Assembly: GCA_944392545.1 (NCBI GenBank)
Contig: CALXWW010000003.1
Coordinates: 1-64,000, forward strand
Source: an uncultured Clostridia bacterium
GTDB taxonomy: Bacteria; Bacillota; Clostridia; TANB77; CAG-508
Direction: 5' to 3'
DNA: 64,000 nucleotides
This document shows positions 1-9,489 of this stretch, piece by piece. Position numbers and translations under genes: made by a program. The notes under the pieces were generated by a model. That model was not told the origin of the DNA. It saw only the letters and a list, made by a program, of their open reading frames with translations, and made no database searches. Numbering within the stretch: the first letter of the stretch is position 1; each line of letters begins with the position of its first letter.

Positions 1-30
1 TTTTTGCATTTTTCTTATTGTTAAACTCAT
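1..30 (-). CDS. Start of an unidentified gene running off the left edge
   Basis: An ATG at 30-28 (minus strand) sits seven bases after a strong GGAGGT Shine-Dalgarno (complement at 38-43) and opens a frame reading MSLTIRKMQK to the window edge. The ten residues are too few to identify a family. The call rests only on the good initiation site and the lack of stops. Confidence 0.45.
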   Translation of the reverse strand, partial: MSLTIRKMQK

Positions 31-183
31 AAAATATACCTCCTATTAAAATATTTAGTATAATTAATTACTAGATACAATCATTGTGAAAATACTTATA
101 CTATTTTTTATACTCTACTAATCGTAGTATTCTATAAATTACTCGTATTTTTAATTATTTATTTCAATTAAAAATCGTAATAT

Positions 184-849
184 TTAAACTATTTCGCTCA
201 TTGAAGTAAATTCTACTTTACCTGTCTCATCAAACTTTATTAAAAAGTCATAATAATGTTTTGTTGTAAAAATATTATGCTTTCCCCAAATCACTCCTTC
301 ATATAAAATTCCGGCATTATATGTATAGTACACCGTATTATCGTTATATTCTGTACTGTCATATGGTTCTCCAAGTAATTCAACAATTTCATCTTTTGAT
401 AAACCTATAAGACTATTATTATCATCATATTGTTCCATTTCTAAATATAAATCATTAGGATTTTGACGTTCTTTAAATAAAAAATTTCCTAGAAACAACA
501 TTAGTATAGCAATAATAATTGCTGTTATTATCATCAAAATTATAAATTTTTTATTTTTCCTCATGCCAATATATATTGCAATATATAAACACATTATTAT
601 GATAGTGTAATAATAAATTTCATAAAGTAGCATAGTTATACATAAGTTAAAAAATTCATAAGAAGTATCTGCAATAATGGATCCAATCATTTGCATTGGT
701 ATAGTTATTGCTGTACAGCCTACAATTATCCCTATTAAGGAGTTTGCAATAATCTTGCCACCTTTTAAGTTTTTTCTTAAGCTATAAATCCATATACAAA
801 AGATTGCTGGTATTACTATAACTATTAACATATATAAATTCCAACTCAT
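184..849 (-). CDS. Unknown membrane protein with C-terminal BamE/SmpA-like domain
   Basis: A 221-residue protein I cannot assign to a named family. About four hydrophobic membrane segments occupy residues 5-22, 33-55, 65-93 and 100-122. The remaining ~95 residues are soluble. Within them LSKDEIVELLGEPY and the following short beta strands resemble the small SmpA/BamE-like lipoprotein fold often found at the end of Firmicute membrane proteins; this is a motif-level impression. The start ATG follows an AAGGGG ribosome site. It stands alone, divergent from the recombinase to its right. No function is claimed. Confidence 0.7.
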   Translation of the reverse strand: MSWNLYMLIVIVIPAIFCIWIYSLRKNLKGGKIIANSLIGIIVGCTAITIPMQMIGSIIADTSYEFFNLCITMLLYEIYYYTIIIMCLYIAIYIGMRKNKKFIILMIITAIIIAILMLFLGNFLFKERQNPNDLYLEMEQYDDNNSLIGLSKDEIVELLGEPYDSTEYNDNTVYYTYNAGILYEGVIWGKHNIFTTKHYYDFLIKFDETGKVEFTSMSEIV

Positions 850-1034
850 TTCATTATATCCCCTTCATTATTTTCATTTTATTTACTATATTTTATATTT
901 ACATTATAACAAAAATTATGAAGAAAGTATAATCTTTTATACATTAAAATATGTTTTCTATGTAATGTATTAAAAAATCTGTTGATTTTATTTGATTATT
1001 AGTATATATTATGTATATATGAGGTGAAAATATT

Positions 1035-2016
1035 ATGATTAATTCTGACTTAAACCCTGAATTTATAAACTCATTTTTAGATTATTCAGCTGTTATTTTA
1101 AATAAATCTATTAATTCTGTTAAAGAATATAGTTATGATTTAAATATGTTCTTTAAATATATGTTGATCCATTTTAAACTAACTAGAGAAACAGATTTTA
1201 ATAAAATATATATTAAAAACTTCAGTTTAGAAACTGTTAAAAAAATAACTACTAATGACATAAATTCTTTTCTATCATACCTTGCTTTAAATCAACGGTA
1301 GTAAACCGGCTACGAGAGCCAGAAAAATATCAACAATACGAATATTCTTTACATATTTATATGATCAAAAAATAATAGAAGAAAATCCTGCTATAGGAAT
1401 TAAAACACCTAAACAAGAAAAACGTATGCCTAAATATCTATCTTTAGAAGATAGCAAAAGACTTCTAAATGTTACTGCAGATGAGAATGATGAAAATAAA
1501 GAAAGAGACTATGCTATTATTACTCTATTTCTTAATTGTGGACTACGTTTATCTGAATTAGTTGGAATAAATATATCCAATATAGATTTTAGTGAATATA
1601 AATTAACTGTAATTGGTAAAGGTAATAAAGAGCGTACTATATATTTAAATGAATCTTGTATACGAGCTATCAAAGACTATATAAGTGTACGTCCAACTGA
1701 AGGGGTTAAAGTAGATTCTAAAGCTTCTAATAAAGCATTATTTTTAAGTAAAAGAAAAGAAAGAATTAGTAATAGAATGGTACAATACATAGTAGAAAGA
1801 GAATTGCTAAAGGCTGGGCTAGATACTTCAAAATACTCAACACACAAACTAAGACATACTGCTGCTACTTTGATGTATCAATATGGGAAAGTTGACATTA
1901 GAGCATTGCAAGAATTATTAGGTCATGAAAGTATTGCCACTACTGAAATATATACTCATGTAAGTAATGAGCAAGTAAGAAATGCCGTTGAAGATAATCC
2001 CTTAAATAAAGTTTAA
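1035..2016 (+). CDS. Tyrosine recombinase (XerC/XerD type), read through a +1 shift at CGG
   Basis: Site-specific tyrosine recombinase of about 326 residues when the frame is joined. The N-terminal SAM-like DNA-binding half (residues 1-87) lies in one frame and ends at CAA CGG TAG (1293-1301). Skipping the C at 1296 continues as GSKPATRARKIS, the normal start of the Xer core, straight into the catalytic domain. Catalytic residues are visible: Arg in GLRLSEL, Lys in GKGNKER, the HKLRH box, LLGHESIATTEIYTH with the second His and the nucleophile Tyr. The length suits chromosomal Xer proteins. The joint is exactly +1 (982 nt = 327 codons plus one base). It could be a simple frameshift mutation, but the break fits the CGG pattern seen in other genes. 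Its role (dimer resolution or a phage/IME integrase) is not clear from context. Confidence 0.85.
1296..1299 (+). promoter_or_regulatory. CGG +1 frameshift site in the tyrosine recombinase
   Basis: In-frame CGG (codon 88) is followed immediately by a TAG stop in the zero frame. Skipping the C and reading GGT restores the recombinase frame. Confidence 0.75.
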
Positions 2017-2035
2017 TTTTATAATAATTAATAAG

Positions 2036-2093
2036 AGCACTTCACTTTACATAACTACATATTATATATAAATATGTTATGAAAGGAAGTGTT
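2036..2093 (+). terminator. Long inverted repeat between recombinase and dpaB, covering the dpaB Shine-Dalgarno
   Basis: An imperfect hairpin: the left arm GCACTTCACTTTACATAAC pairs with the right arm running from GTTATG to GGAAGTG. The right arm contains AAAGGAAG, the ribosome site of dpaB. It may terminate the recombinase transcript and also occlude dpaB translation on read-through RNA. It lacks a clean U-tract, so termination is inferred. Confidence 0.5.
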
Positions 2094-2098
2094 ATTTA

Positions 2099-2681
2099 TT
2101 GAAGTTAGAAAATAAAAAAATCGGATTTGCATTTACTGGATCTTTTTGCACTTTCAAGGCTGTAATAGAAGAGTTGAAAAAAATAAAAAAAGAAAAAGCT
2201 GATATTCTTCCTATAATGTCGTACAACTCATATAATCTAGACACCAAATTTGGAAAAGCTGAAGATTATATAGATGAAATTAAAGAAATAGCTGGAAAAG
2301 ATGAAATAATTCATACTATTCAAGGCGCAGAACCAATAGGTCCTAAAAAATTAACTGATATAATGGTAATAGCACCATGTTCACGGAAATACTATTGCAA
2401 AACTTGCTAATGGTATAACAGATACGCCTGTACTTATGGCAGCAAAATCTCATTTACGAAATAATAATCCTGTAGTTATTGCTATATCAACAAATGATGG
2501 ATTATCTGGAAGTGCTGAAAATATTGGTAAATTATTAAATAGAAATAATTATTTTTTTGTGCCATTTAAACAAGATAACCCAATAACTAAGCCTCGTTCA
2601 CTAGTAGCTGATTTTAAATATCTCATTCCAACAATAGAAAAAGCATTAGATAAAGAACAAATAGAGCCAATTCTTTTGTGA
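2099..2681 (+). CDS. dpaB: Dipicolinate synthase subunit B (SpoVFB), read through a +1 shift at CGG
   Basis: Flavoprotein-type subunit of dipicolinate synthase, which makes the spore-core calcium chelator in the mother cell. It starts with TTG. The joined product is 193 residues, normal for DpaB (~200). The first 95 residues (nucleotide-binding start KIGFAFTGSFCT, then GAEPIGPKKLTDIMVIAPC) end in the zero frame at TCA CGG AAA. Skipping the C at 2384 gives GNTIAKLANGITDTPV followed by MAAKSHLRNNNPVVIAISTN, the most conserved stretch of the family (APCTGNTLAKLANG). The glycine supplied by CGGA is an invariant family residue. Subunit A is not beside it. Without the shift the protein would lose half its length, including the conserved core. 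Confidence 0.88.
2384..2387 (+). promoter_or_regulatory. CGG +1 frameshift site in dpaB
   Basis: CGG is codon 96. Reading CGGA as one glycine (or skipping C then GGA) gives the conserved C-(T/S)-G-N-T motif of DpaB. Confidence 0.8.
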
Positions 2682-2686
2682 ATATA

Positions 2687-2727
2687 AAAAATGAACTTTA
2701 GGGAATATTCCTTAAAGTTCATTTTAA
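2687..2727. terminator. Bidirectional terminator between dpaB and the PBP gene
   Basis: AATGAACTTTA and TAAAGTTCATT form an 11-bp stem around GGGAATATTCC, with A- and T-rich flanks on either side. It lies between two convergent genes. Confidence 0.85.
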
Positions 2728-2728
2728 A

Positions 2729-4570
2729 TTATTTTAAATAGTATTCTAATATACTTTTAGTTATTGGTAATAAATAATGACTTCCTCCTCTATCTTCTAC
2801 ATTTTCTATCATGTTAATCATCAGTATTTGTTCATCTTCTTTGTCGCTTACTACAAATGAATTAAACCATCCTAGCTCTTCCCCACTTTCTTCTTGTGAT
2901 GATTTTAGTTCTGCTGTTCCTGTTTTGCCTGCAATTGTTATTCCCTTTATTTTAGCTTCATGACCTGTTCCATTTGAGTTTTCTACTACCTGGACTAAAT
3001 CATTTTTTATTTCTTCTGCAGCATCTTCGGTAAATGCATTTTCTATCCAATATTCTGGATTTGTCTTTGTTGTTGAAGAATATTCTATATATGGTTTTAT
3101 CATATTTCCTTCATTTACAAATGCTGAATATATTGAGGCTATATGTAGAGGGTTTACTAATACTTTGCCTTGTCCATATCCTGAATCTGCAAGTCCTATT
3201 TCTGAAGAAAATTTATTATCTTCTGCAAATTGTGAAGCTGACATTTCAATTGGAAAATCTAGTTCTTTATCAAAACCTATATTCAATAATTGTTTTGCAA
3301 ATTCTTCTGAACCTATTTTGATTGCTGCTTTTGCAAAATATACATTATCAGAGAAAATCAGAGCATTCCTTAGATTTGCTGTACCACCATATGTTGTTAG
3401 CGTTGTAACTTTATAATCTCCCCAACTTTCATCCTTCTGCCAACTTAAAGTACTACTTCCGAAACTTTCTGTAGCTGTAAAACTGTCTGTTGTAAGTCCT
3501 ATTGCACCCGTGATTGGTTTAAATGAAGACCCTGGTACCCACGTACTTTCATATCTTGTAAACATTGGTGTATTTTCGTCTGTACTTAATTCTTTCCATT
3601 CTTCATCTGTAAATCCTTGTATAAATTTATTTGAATCAAAACTTGGAGTGCTTACCATTGCTAATACTTCACCTGTTTTTGGATTCATTGCAACTGAAAA
3701 TCCATTGTTGTCATCAAATTCCTCATATATTTTTGTTTGTAAATCTATGTCTATAGTAGTTTTAATATCTTCTCCATCTTCCATATCTGTTTCTGCAATA
3801 GTTTTTAATACTTCTTCGTTTGCATCTACTATATATATTCCTGTTCCATTTTTGCCTCTTAATCTATCTTCAAAAGCTAATTCAAGCCCATTCTTTCCTA
3901 TTAAACTACTTGCTGTATATCCTTCTCCTTTATGTTCTTCTAATTCTTCTTCACTTATTCCACGCACATATCCAACAAGATGGGCTGTGATTTCTCCATA
4001 AGGATATTCTCTTTCTCCATTTTCATTATTAGTAGCTAGTATTTTTCCATTTCTGTCTAATATCTCTCCTCTAGAACCAGAATTTGAATATACTCTTACT
4101 TTATAACTTTCTTCTAGATCTGGAAAAATTAAACTAGAATACCAATTTAAATAATATTTATTATCATCTTGTCTATCAAATGTAGCTGTATTTGAGAAGC
4201 TTATTGTTCCTGCTAATGTGTCGAATGTCATATCATAATTTATGCTTTTATTTTCTTCATTATATATTAAGTTAGATATTTCTATGTTTGTAGCTTCTAT
4301 GCCTTCATATATGTTTTGATTTCTTGATAAAAATGTTTCTTTATCGACACGAGATTTAGTAGAGTTTGATATTAACATATACATACCTTCATAGTCCTGT
4401 TTTTTCAAACATTCTATATATGCATTTAAAACTTCTTCTGGTTTATTTTTATCCAAGTTTGATATTATATACCATGCTATAATTCCTGCAATTAAAAGTA
4501 CAATAATTATGCTAATAACTATAATTACTATTTTCTTATTACTTTTCTTTTTTTCTACCTCTTCTTCCAT
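2729..4570 (-). CDS. Penicillin-binding protein, class B transpeptidase with MecA_N-like domain
   Basis: Membrane-anchored D,D-transpeptidase of 613 residues that cross-links peptidoglycan outside the cell. One N-terminal membrane anchor (residues 12-33) is followed by an NTF2-like MecA_N domain (about 40-150), a PBP dimerisation domain (about 155-270; GEILDRNGKILA) and the transpeptidase domain. Active-site motifs are all present: SxxK in PGSSFKPITG, SxN as FSDNVYF, and KTG in AGKTGTAEL. The start follows AGGAGGAGA. MecA_N is typical of low-affinity PBPs and of some Clostridial PBP3/SpoVD relatives; it does not by itself show beta-lactam resistance. It lies directly upstream of, and in the same direction as, nothing but the terminator. 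Confidence 0.92.
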   Translation of the reverse strand: MEEEVEKKKSNKKIVIIVISIIIVLLIAGIIAWYIISNLDKNKPEEVLNAYIECLKKQDYEGMYMLISNSTKSRVDKETFLSRNQNIYEGIEATNIEISNLIYNEENKSINYDMTFDTLAGTISFSNTATFDRQDDNKYYLNWYSSLIFPDLEESYKVRVYSNSGSRGEILDRNGKILATNNENGEREYPYGEITAHLVGYVRGISEEELEEHKGEGYTASSLIGKNGLELAFEDRLRGKNGTGIYIVDANEEVLKTIAETDMEDGEDIKTTIDIDLQTKIYEEFDDNNGFSVAMNPKTGEVLAMVSTPSFDSNKFIQGFTDEEWKELSTDENTPMFTRYESTWVPGSSFKPITGAIGLTTDSFTATESFGSSTLSWQKDESWGDYKVTTLTTYGGTANLRNALIFSDNVYFAKAAIKIGSEEFAKQLLNIGFDKELDFPIEMSASQFAEDNKFSSEIGLADSGYGQGKVLVNPLHIASIYSAFVNEGNMIKPYIEYSSTTKTNPEYWIENAFTEDAAEEIKNDLVQVVENSNGTGHEAKIKGITIAGKTGTAELKSSQEESGEELGWFNSFVVSDKEDEQILMINMIENVEDRGGSHYLLPITKSILEYYLK

Positions 4571-4581
4571 ATATTCTCCTC

Positions 4582-5774
4582 CTATTCAAATATATAATTT
4601 ATTTTTAAATCCAATTTACATATATTTTCATTAAGTTTGGATATTAATCTTTCTACAAATGGGATTTTCTTTAATAGAAAATAAATCCCTCTTCTTAATA
4701 GGTCAATAACTAAGCAAATTAAAAACACTAATACTATTAAACATAATAAATATGGTACGAAATACCATGCATTTATGTGATTTTGTGCACCTAATGCAAC
4801 CCAGATATAATCTCTTATATTTATATTATAATGTATTATATAGATAGAAAAAATAGATGGTCCTATTAAAGTAATAATCTTATTTAAAGTTTTAGAATTT
4901 ATTTTAATGGTTAAAAATTTTAAAAATATAAATATAGTCATTACTACTATTATTAAACAATTATATTCTCTAAATGCTGATAGGAAATATATTATGTTTT
5001 TATATGCTGTTGGAATAATGTTTGCTATAATAGACAATGTTATAAATATTAAAGTAAATATACTTGCAAGTAAAACATATTTTATAAAATAATATTGTTT
5101 ATTTTTTGGCTTCACAAATTTCTTAATATATCCACCTATGAAATACAACATAGTTACCGGAAGCATAGTTCCTGATAATGTGCCTGATTTATTAAATATT
5201 ACTTCTATTATACCTAAAAGAATAAGCATAGTCACCATAAAATATTTGTATTGTTTTTGATTTAACTTATTTCCTAACATATTAAGTATTGGCGATAGAA
5301 AGTATAATACTATATATGCGCTTATAAACCAGTATTGCCCTGACAGAATTGGCAAAAAGGATTCATACGTAAATGTTTTAATCTTTAAAAATAAGCTACA
5401 TATTGCATATATTGATATTGAATAGAACAATACTTTACCCCATAAGCAAAATATTTTCTTTATATTCATTCTTTTCTCAATCATATAATATCCAGATATA
5501 ATAAGAAAAGTGCCATTTGCTACCTGTGAAAGAGTATCTACAAATCTTAATAAAATAGTATTGTACATGCTTAAATTAGCATCTCTAAATAGTAATGCAT
5601 TATTGATTGCATGTAATGAAATAACCATTAACATTGCAATAATTCTTAATAATTCAATATTTGTATCTCTCTTGCTGTTTTTAACATTCTCTATATTTCC
5701 GACTATTTTGTCCGTTGTTCGTTTTTAACAAATTGTAGTTTTTCTTCTTGGTAGTTGCAGCTATTTACTATCAT
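4582..5774 (-). CDS. Acyltransferase-3 family membrane protein, read through two +1 shifts at CGG
   Basis: Integral membrane acyltransferase (Acyl_transf_3, OatA/WecH-like fold) that O-acetylates cell-envelope glycans; substrate unknown. The joined product is 396 residues with about ten membrane helices. The ORF that can be read directly begins inside the first helix (MLMVISLHAIN), lacking the conserved IELLRIIAM. An ATG at 5774 preceded by AAAGGAG opens a frame MIVNSCNYQEEKLQ... that meets CGG at codon 21 (5714) and TAG three codons later. Skipping that C gives GQNS, then a second CGG (5701). Skipping its C gives GNIENVKNSKRDTNIELLRI and runs into the acyltransferase in frame. Two independent C-skips within five codons are needed and both are at CGGA. 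The alternative is a decayed N-terminus. Confidence 0.85.
5698..5714 (-). promoter_or_regulatory. Tandem CGG +1 frameshift sites in the acyltransferase gene
   Basis: CAA CGG ACA at 5717-5709 and AGT CGG AAA at 5704-5696 (minus strand). Each needs loss of one base and each offers C-GGA. After the first skip the second CGG falls exactly in frame. Confidence 0.78.
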
Positions 5775-5882
5775 GTTTTTTATCTCCTTTTATTTCTCTA
5801 TATGCATATATTTAAAATAAGCATTAAATAGTCTGCTTATATTTTTTACGCTACTATTTAGTGCTTAAAACTATTTGATATT

Positions 5883-7073
5883 TTATTTTGCTAATTCCAT
5901 TGTTTCTCTAGCTATCATTAACTCCTCGTTTGTTGGAACTACATATACTTTTACTTTAGAATCTGGCGAACTTATTTCTATTTCTTTACCTCTGCAATTA
6001 TTCTTTTCATCATCTATTTTTACTCCTAAATATCCTAGATAATCGCATATTTCTTTTCTTACACCTATACCATTTTCTCCTATTCCTGCCTCAAATGTTA
6101 TAACGTCAACGCCTTTCATTTGAGCAACGAATCTTCCTATATATCCAACTACTTGATATACAAAGTTATCTATAGCAAGCTGTGCTCTCTTATTTCCTTC
6201 TTTTGCTGCAGCTTCTACATCTCTATCGTCTATACTTACTCCAGAAAGTCCTAATTTTCCTGATTTTTTATTAAGTATAGTGTTCATTTCTGCAGGTGAT
6301 ATACTTTCTTTATCCATTAAATATGTTAAAACAGATGGATCCACATCTCCTGATCTTGAACCCATAGGAACACCTGCAAGCGGTGTTAAGCCCATAGAAG
6401 TATCTATTGATTTTCCACCATCTATAGCACAAAGACTAGCGCCTTGTCCCAAATGGCAAGAAATTATTTTTAAATCCTCTATTGGTTTTCCTATCATTTC
6501 TGCCACCCTATTTGATACGAATTTATGTGATGTACCATGTGCACCATACTTACGAATCTTATATTTCTCATAATATTCATAAGGTATCGCATACATATAT
6601 GCTTTTTCAGGCATTGTTTGATGAAATGCTGTATCAAATACTGCAACATTTGGCTTACCAGGTAATTTTTCTATACATGCATTAATTCCTTGTAAATGTG
6701 CTGGATTATGTAATGGTGCAAATTCTATTGCTTCCTCTATTCCTTTTATTACTTCATCATTTATTAATACAGACTTTGTAAATTTTTCTCCACCATGTAC
6801 TATTCTATGTCCTATTGCATCTATTTCTGATAAATCTTTTATAACTCCATAATCTTTATGTAATAATTGCTCTATTACAAGCTCTAAACCGTCTTTATGG
6901 TTTTTTATTTCTTTTTCTATTTTGTATTTTCCTTCTCCTACTCTATGAGTTAAGAAAGAACCATCTATTCCTATTCTTTCTAAATATCCTTTTGCCATTA
7001 CTTCTTCTGTTTCCATATCAATTAATTGATATTTCAAAGATGAACTTCCACAGTTTACAACTAAAACTTTCAT
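5883..7073 (-). CDS. ackA: Acetate kinase
   Basis: Makes ATP and acetate from acetyl phosphate in the cytoplasm, the last step of acetate fermentation. It is 396 residues, the usual length. ASKHA-fold signatures are visible: N-terminal VLVVNCGSSSLKYQL, HRIVHGGEKF, the FDTAFH active-site region, RKYGAHGTSHKFV, and VITFEAGIGENG near the C-terminus. The start follows AGGAGGT. It lies 65 bp downstream of pta on the same strand, the usual pta-ackA order. Confidence 0.97.
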   Translation of the reverse strand: MKVLVVNCGSSSLKYQLIDMETEEVMAKGYLERIGIDGSFLTHRVGEGKYKIEKEIKNHKDGLELVIEQLLHKDYGVIKDLSEIDAIGHRIVHGGEKFTKSVLINDEVIKGIEEAIEFAPLHNPAHLQGINACIEKLPGKPNVAVFDTAFHQTMPEKAYMYAIPYEYYEKYKIRKYGAHGTSHKFVSNRVAEMIGKPIEDLKIISCHLGQGASLCAIDGGKSIDTSMGLTPLAGVPMGSRSGDVDPSVLTYLMDKESISPAEMNTILNKKSGKLGLSGVSIDDRDVEAAAKEGNKRAQLAIDNFVYQVVGYIGRFVAQMKGVDVITFEAGIGENGIGVRKEICDYLGYLGVKIDDEKNNCRGKEIEISSPDSKVKVYVVPTNEELMIARETMELAK

Positions 7074-7138
7074 TTAAAAACCTCCTAAAATTATATTTTA
7101 TGTATTTATATAAATAAATTATATCGTAAGTTAATATT

Positions 7139-8137
7139 TTATTGATTTCCAGCTTGTACAGCAGTAATTGCAACTACACCAACAATGTCGTCGCTGTTGC
7201 ATCCCCTTGATAAATCATTTACAGGTTTTGCAATGCCTTGACATAATGGTCCGTATGCCTCTGCTTTTGCTAGTCTTTGAACTAATTTATATCCTATATT
7301 TCCAGCATCTAAATTTGGGAATATTAAAGTGTTTGCCTCGCCTTTTAGTGGACTTCCTGGTGCTTTACTTGCATTAATTTCTGGAACTATTGCAGCATCC
7401 AATTGCAATTCTCCATCGCAAATTAAATCTGGCATCTTTTCTTTTAATAACTTTGTAGCTTCTATAACTTTTTCTGTTAGTTCAGAATGTGCACTTCCAT
7501 AAGTAGAATATGAAAGCAATGCTACTTTTGCTTCCTTCCCTACTAGTTGCTCAAAGCTCTTGCTTGAAGATATTGCTATTTCTGATAACTCATCTGCTGT
7601 TGGATTTTCAACTAAGCCACTATCTCCAAATACGAATATTCCGTTTTCACCATATTTACAATCTGGAACTACCATTAAGAAAAATGCTGATACAAGTTTT
7701 GTTCCTGGTGCAGTTTTTAATATTTGAAGTGCTGGTCTTAATGTATTTGCTGTTGAGTGGCAAGCACCTGATACTAATCCATCTGCATCTCCCATTTTTA
7801 CCATCATTGTTCCAAAGTACATATTGTCTTTTAGCATTTCTCTTGCTTTGTCTACTGTCATACCTTTTGCTTTTCTTAATTCATAAAAAGAATTTACATA
7901 TTCTTCATACTTTTCTGAAGTCTCTGGATTTATAACTGGTATTCCTGAAATATCTATATTATTTTCTTTTGCTTTGTTTTTTGCTTCTTCTTCATTTCCT
8001 ATAAGAATAACATTAGCAAATCCTTCTTTTTTTACTTTTTCTGCTGCTTCTAATACTCTTTTGTCTTCACTTTCTGTTAATATTATTGTTTTTATACTTT
8101 GTTTTGCTTTATTTTTTATATCGTCTATAAAAGCCAT
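7139..8137 (-). CDS. pta: Phosphate acetyltransferase
   Basis: Converts acetyl-CoA and phosphate to acetyl phosphate and feeds acetate kinase encoded next to it. The product is 332 residues (short Pta class, without the DRTGG regulatory domain). Family blocks include ESEDKRVLEAAEKV, GDADGLVSGACHSTANTLRPALQ and the C-terminal RGCNSDDIVGVVAITAVQA. I start it at MAFIDD because that ATG is preceded by AAGGGAGG at good spacing; a frame extension to 8173 lacks a ribosome site. Transcription with ackA is likely. Confidence 0.96.
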   Translation of the reverse strand: MAFIDDIKNKAKQSIKTIILTESEDKRVLEAAEKVKKEGFANVILIGNEEEAKNKAKENNIDISGIPVINPETSEKYEEYVNSFYELRKAKGMTVDKAREMLKDNMYFGTMMVKMGDADGLVSGACHSTANTLRPALQILKTAPGTKLVSAFFLMVVPDCKYGENGIFVFGDSGLVENPTADELSEIAISSSKSFEQLVGKEAKVALLSYSTYGSAHSELTEKVIEATKLLKEKMPDLICDGELQLDAAIVPEINASKAPGSPLKGEANTLIFPNLDAGNIGYKLVQRLAKAEAYGPLCQGIAKPVNDLSRGCNSDDIVGVVAITAVQAGNQ

Positions 8138-8222
8138 AAAAATTGTACCTCCCTTAAATTCAAAGTAACACATATATTATATATGTTATTTAAGAAAAGT
8201 ACAAGTATTTTTTGGTTTTTGT

Positions 8223-9056
8223 TTACCATTTAATTTTTGTTTCTTCTACTTTATTGCCATCTTTATCTTTGTATACAGTTGTTGATATTCCATAACCTAG
8301 GTCATAAGTAGTTGATGTTCCTACTTTTCTTCCATATTTATCTCTTACTTCACCTATACTTGATATTCCTGTATAATCTTTAAGTGTTCCTCCTATTTGC
8401 ATTGAAGTAGCACTATCTCCATTTTTGAAATAGCTTGTAGAAACGTCGCCTAAAGAAGGTTCATCTTTCTTTTTATTATCATTATTAAAATAGCTTGAAC
8501 TACTTGAGTTACTTGAACTAGTATAATAGTTACTATTTGTATAAGATCCATTTCCAGAATAATAAGTATGATAAGATTTTATTGGTGGCTTTGATGCTAT
8601 TATTAAAGGAATATTTAATAGTAGTACCAAGAATATAGCTGTTCCTACGCCTACATTTCCCCATATTGATGCTGATACTATAAAAACAGTTAAATAGCAA
8701 ATCATATAACATAATCTTGAATAAAATCTGTCCATACTCATTTTATATTTTATGTTATATTCTTCTCTTATTTTTTTGTCAGAACTATACATAGAAAAAT
8801 CATCAGGAGTATATTTTAATACTTTTGTACTCACTAGAACTTTTTGTATTCCTAATATCAAGAATCTAAATGCTATATAATATATAACTATATATGCAAA
8901 TGAAATCCAATTAGAAAACCCTATTACCTGTTCTAACAAAAATAAAGCTGGTACTTTAATCAAGCCCAAAATTGTTCCTATTGAACATAAAATTAATTTG
9001 TTTTTTACTGCTTTATTTTCTTTTTTTCTCTCTTTATTTACTTTTTCTTTCTTCAT
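8223..9056 (-). CDS. Unknown membrane protein
   Basis: A 277-residue protein that I do not recognise. It has a highly charged start (KKEKVNKERKKENK), a pair of hydrophobic segments at about residues 20-80 and another pair at about 110-155, then a Ser/Tyr/Asn-rich low-complexity stretch (about 165-200), then a polar tail with repeated short patterns (RDKYGRKVGTSTTYDL; YKDKDGNKVEETK). The topology suggests a membrane anchor with a cytoplasmic tail. It stands alone between pta and the spore genes. No function is proposed. Confidence 0.65.
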   Translation of the reverse strand: MKKEKVNKERKKENKAVKNKLILCSIGTILGLIKVPALFLLEQVIGFSNWISFAYIVIYYIAFRFLILGIQKVLVSTKVLKYTPDDFSMYSSDKKIREEYNIKYKMSMDRFYSRLCYMICYLTVFIVSASIWGNVGVGTAIFLVLLLNIPLIIASKPPIKSYHTYYSGNGSYTNSNYYTSSSNSSSSSYFNNDNKKKDEPSLGDVSTSYFKNGDSATSMQIGGTLKDYTGISSIGEVRDKYGRKVGTSTTYDLGYGISTTVYKDKDGNKVEETKIKW

Positions 9057-9148
9057 AGAAACACCCCTATAATTTAAAACTTATTAAATTATATCAAAGA
9101 AATTAAAAATTGTTAACATTTATTTTTAAAATTTATTACTATTTATTT

Positions 9149-9463
9149 TTAAAAATTATTGCTATTAAAGTTATATAACATATTGTATGGTAAATTAGAG
9201 ATAGTTATAAATTTTATTGAATATATATCTGCATATGTTATAACGTCACTTTCTAACGCACGTAATAATATATAGCTTGCACCTACGTCTATTAATATTC
9301 CTGTTCTATCCACTAAACTGTTTGTTCCTATTAAAAATTCTACTCTCATAAGTTTTCCTATATTTTCTCTTAAAAATGCTGGCGTATATATGTTATTTGT
9401 TAAAATTTCAGGAGAATTTTGATTAATATCAACATTCCTGTTTTCAATCTTATTATTTTCCAT
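9149..9463 (-). CDS. gerQ: GerQ-like spore coat protein
   Basis: A 104-residue protein whose core (about residues 28-85: LRENIGKLMRVEFLI, DRTGILIDVGASYILLRA, ADIYSIKFITI) follows the pattern of GerQ, a coat protein needed in Bacillus for CwlJ localisation and function. The Asn-rich N-terminus is variable in the family. It lies 26 bp downstream of a CwlJ-type hydrolase on the same strand; cwlJ and gerQ are also neighbours in Bacillus. The family call is from pattern and context; a generic Sm-like/YqfC-type fold is possible. Confidence 0.6.
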   Translation of the reverse strand: MENNKIENRNVDINQNSPEILTNNIYTPAFLRENIGKLMRVEFLIGTNSLVDRTGILIDVGASYILLRALESDVITYADIYSIKFITISNLPYNMLYNFNSNNF

Positions 9464-9489
9464 TTTTACCTCCTTCTTTTATTTTACAG

